From: Streptomyces antarcticus
GTDB lineage: Bacteria > Actinomycetota > Actinomycetes > Streptomycetales > Streptomycetaceae
DNA length: 64,000 nt
Assembly: GCF_026627255.1 (NCBI RefSeq)
Contig: NZ_JAPNLM010000002.1
Coordinates: forward strand, 186,001 to 250,000
Direction: 5' to 3'
The position numbers and the translations under genes are program-made. The notes under the pieces are model-generated. The model searched no databases. It was not told the origin of the DNA and was given only the letters and a program-made list of their open reading frames with translations. Below, one piece after another: positions 62,997-64,000 of the stretch (positions within the stretch are counted from its first letter, which is position 1; every line of letters starts with the position of its first letter).

Positions 62997-63518
62997 ATGG
63001 CGGCGGACCCACGACCCCTGACCGGGGAACCGGTGGCCCTCGACCTGCTGAACACCCGCTGGACAGCGGACGGCGAACCGCTGGACCTCTTCGCGGGCGC
63101 CGCCGGACTGACCCGCGTCGAGGGAGTCGCGGTCTGGCTGGAGAGCGCCGGCCTGGCCGGCCGCTTCCGCGCCGACGCCCCGGCCCTGGTCCACCTGCTG
63201 ACCGCCCGCGAGGCCCTGGCCCGCGCGATGGCCGACCCGGCCGACGCGAGCGCGCGCGCCCTGCTCGACGCGGTCCTGGAGCACGGCCGCATCCGCGTCA
63301 CCCTCACCGCCGAAGGACGGGGCGAGCGGGCCGAGTTCGCCGATCCGGCCTGGGGACCCGCCTGGACGGCGGTGCGCGACTACCTGGAACTGCTGGGCTC
63401 CGCGCCCGGCCGCATCCGCACCTGCGCGTCCGGGGACTGCGCGCTGCGCTTCCGCGACGACTCCCCCGACGGCACCCGGCTCCGGTGCGGGACGGCCGCC
63501 TGCGGGGACCGGGCGTAG
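62997..63518 (+). CDS. CGNR zinc-finger/ABATE-domain regulator
   Basis: The 173-residue protein starts at ATG 62997 after GGGGCAGGAC. The N-terminal ABATE-type domain includes VALDLLNTRWTADGEPLDLF. The C-terminal zinc finger reads CASGDCALRFRD ... RLRCGTAACGDRA, with the four Cys of the CGNR family in place, but the name-giving motif is CGDR. The family is thought to regulate transcription, probably by DNA binding; targets are unknown. It follows the AbiEi-like gene by 112 bp, in the same direction. Confidence 0.88.
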   Translation: MAADPRPLTGEPVALDLLNTRWTADGEPLDLFAGAAGLTRVEGVAVWLESAGLAGRFRADAPALVHLLTAREALARAMADPADASARALLDAVLEHGRIRVTLTAEGRGERAEFADPAWGPAWTAVRDYLELLGSAPGRIRTCASGDCALRFRDDSPDGTRLRCGTAACGDRA

Positions 63519-63844
63519 TCCCGGCGCCGACCCCTCGTCACGCCCCTTACGCGCGCACGCGCGTGCGCTGGGCGGACGGAATGTGTCACACCCGAGCCGG
63601 GAGGCGACCGCGCCCCGGCACCGAGGTGCGGTCGTGAAGTCTACAAATCCACTCCACATCGCCGTCGTTTCACCCTGGTACGCCCCGGTACGGGCTCGCT
63701 GGCGCATACCGCGCGGTGGCGAGGGTCCGCCATGTCAGGTCTCGGTCAATGACATCCCTCCCCAAAGAGCGGTCACTTGCGCAAGGCTGACCGGTCATCC
63801 GGCACCGAAATCCGGACCGTATCTTTCACATACCAGGGATGCTG
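63519..63844. other. Non-coding region before the secreted-protein gene
   Basis: This 326-bp gap has lower coding character than its surroundings and no supported gene. It contains a hairpin-prone stretch near 63604-63635 (GACCGC ... GCGGTC with GCACC/GGTGC inside) that could end the CGNR gene. There is also a perfect 10-bp palindrome TGACCGGTCA at 63788-63797, 48 bp before the next ATG, possibly an operator. Confidence 0.6.
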
Positions 63845-64000
63845 ATGACCCTCGAATCCCCCAGCTCCATATCCGGGCCCAGACGAGCGGCCCGAATAGC
63901 CGCCGCCGCGGGCCTCGTGGCCGCGCTCTGCGCGACCGGAGCGATGCCCGCCTTCGCGGCGGGAACCGTCGACGGGCCGCGCGCCACACCGCCGGTGAAG
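63845..64000 (+). CDS. Secreted protein, N-terminus only (3' end outside window)
   Basis: Fifty-two codons are visible from the ATG at 63845, six bases after AGGGA; the ATG at 63839 is a weaker option. Residues 12-37 form a Sec-type signal peptide: GPRRAARIAAAAGLVAALCA with a hydrophobic core, then a likely cleavage after MPAFA. The mature start is AGTVDGPRATPPVK. There is no lipobox Cys. Nothing in the visible part identifies the mature protein. Confidence 0.75.
   Translation, partial: MTLESPSSISGPRRAARIAAAAGLVAALCATGAMPAFAAGTVDGPRATPPVK

Noticed and set aside
61922..63518. Type IV toxin-antitoxin system
   Set aside because: The AbiEi-like protein has no AbiEii nucleotidyltransferase partner; the next gene is a CGNR-type regulator.

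Overview
The window is high-GC DNA (most third codon positions are G or C, GTG starts are common, and nearly every real gene has a long antisense open frame). Its gene order is that of the Streptomyces chromosome core: rplU-rpmA-obgE-proB, rne, the mre/PBP2/RodA cell-shape cluster, ndk-folC-valS, tig-clpP1-clpP2-clpX, sodF and pepN. I read it as a conserved arm of a Streptomyces or very close actinobacterial chromosome. No complete mobile element and no CRISPR array is visible.

Layout. 1-1.6 kb: a cut conserved small protein and proB. 1.6-10.1 kb: a wall-polymer cluster inserted between proB and obgE: a GtrA/GtrB-like flippase and lipid-linked glycosyltransferase pair, a bifunctional glycosyltransferase/CDP-glycerol phosphotransferase, a GT4 enzyme, UDP-glucose 4-epimerase and a second GT2. 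10.2-17 kb: obgE, rpmA, rplU and a very large RNase E/G. 17.2-21.5 kb: two radical-SAM-linked proteins separated by an unusual Trp/Arg/Pro repeat protein. 21.6-29.5 kb: a CYTH-CHAD protein, then rodA, PBP2 (mrdA), mreD, mreC and mreB, all on the minus strand and transcribed mreB first. 29.8-37.6 kb: ndk, a DUF4233 protein, folC and valS. Between folC and valS sit three accessory genes: an internally deleted MreB paralogue, an orphan histidine kinase and a vitamin K epoxide reductase homologue. 37.7-43.2 kb: a secreted or anchored lipid-facing protein, clpX, clpP2, clpP1 (with a ClgR-type box) and tig. 43.4-45 kb: divergent tRNA-Pro(UGG) and tRNA-Gly(UCC), with a decayed tyrosine integrase beside the 3' end of tRNA-Gly. 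45-51.8 kb: small metabolic and signalling genes, including a PP2C/SpoIIE phosphatase followed by a roughly 20-bp tandem-repeat array. 52-57.4 kb: three paralogous amino-acid permeases interrupted by bioY. 57.5-64 kb: sodF with a Nur-type operator, a DsbA-like oxidoreductase, pepN, an AbiEi/nuclease-fold hypothetical, a CGNR-type regulator and the start of a secreted protein.

How the genes work together. Most of the window serves growth and envelope building (elongasome, wall glycopolymer, ribosome and RNA processing) and protein quality control (trigger factor to the ClpXP chain). Accessory content is limited to the wall-polymer cluster, the folC-valS triplet, the tRNA-Gly scar and the permease cluster. 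Convergent gene pairs are separated by strong GC-rich hairpins. The observations most worth following are the MreB deletion paralogue, the repeat protein with a 12/19/19-residue period, the exact 119-nt duplication and histone-like tail in RNase E, and the 20-bp array.
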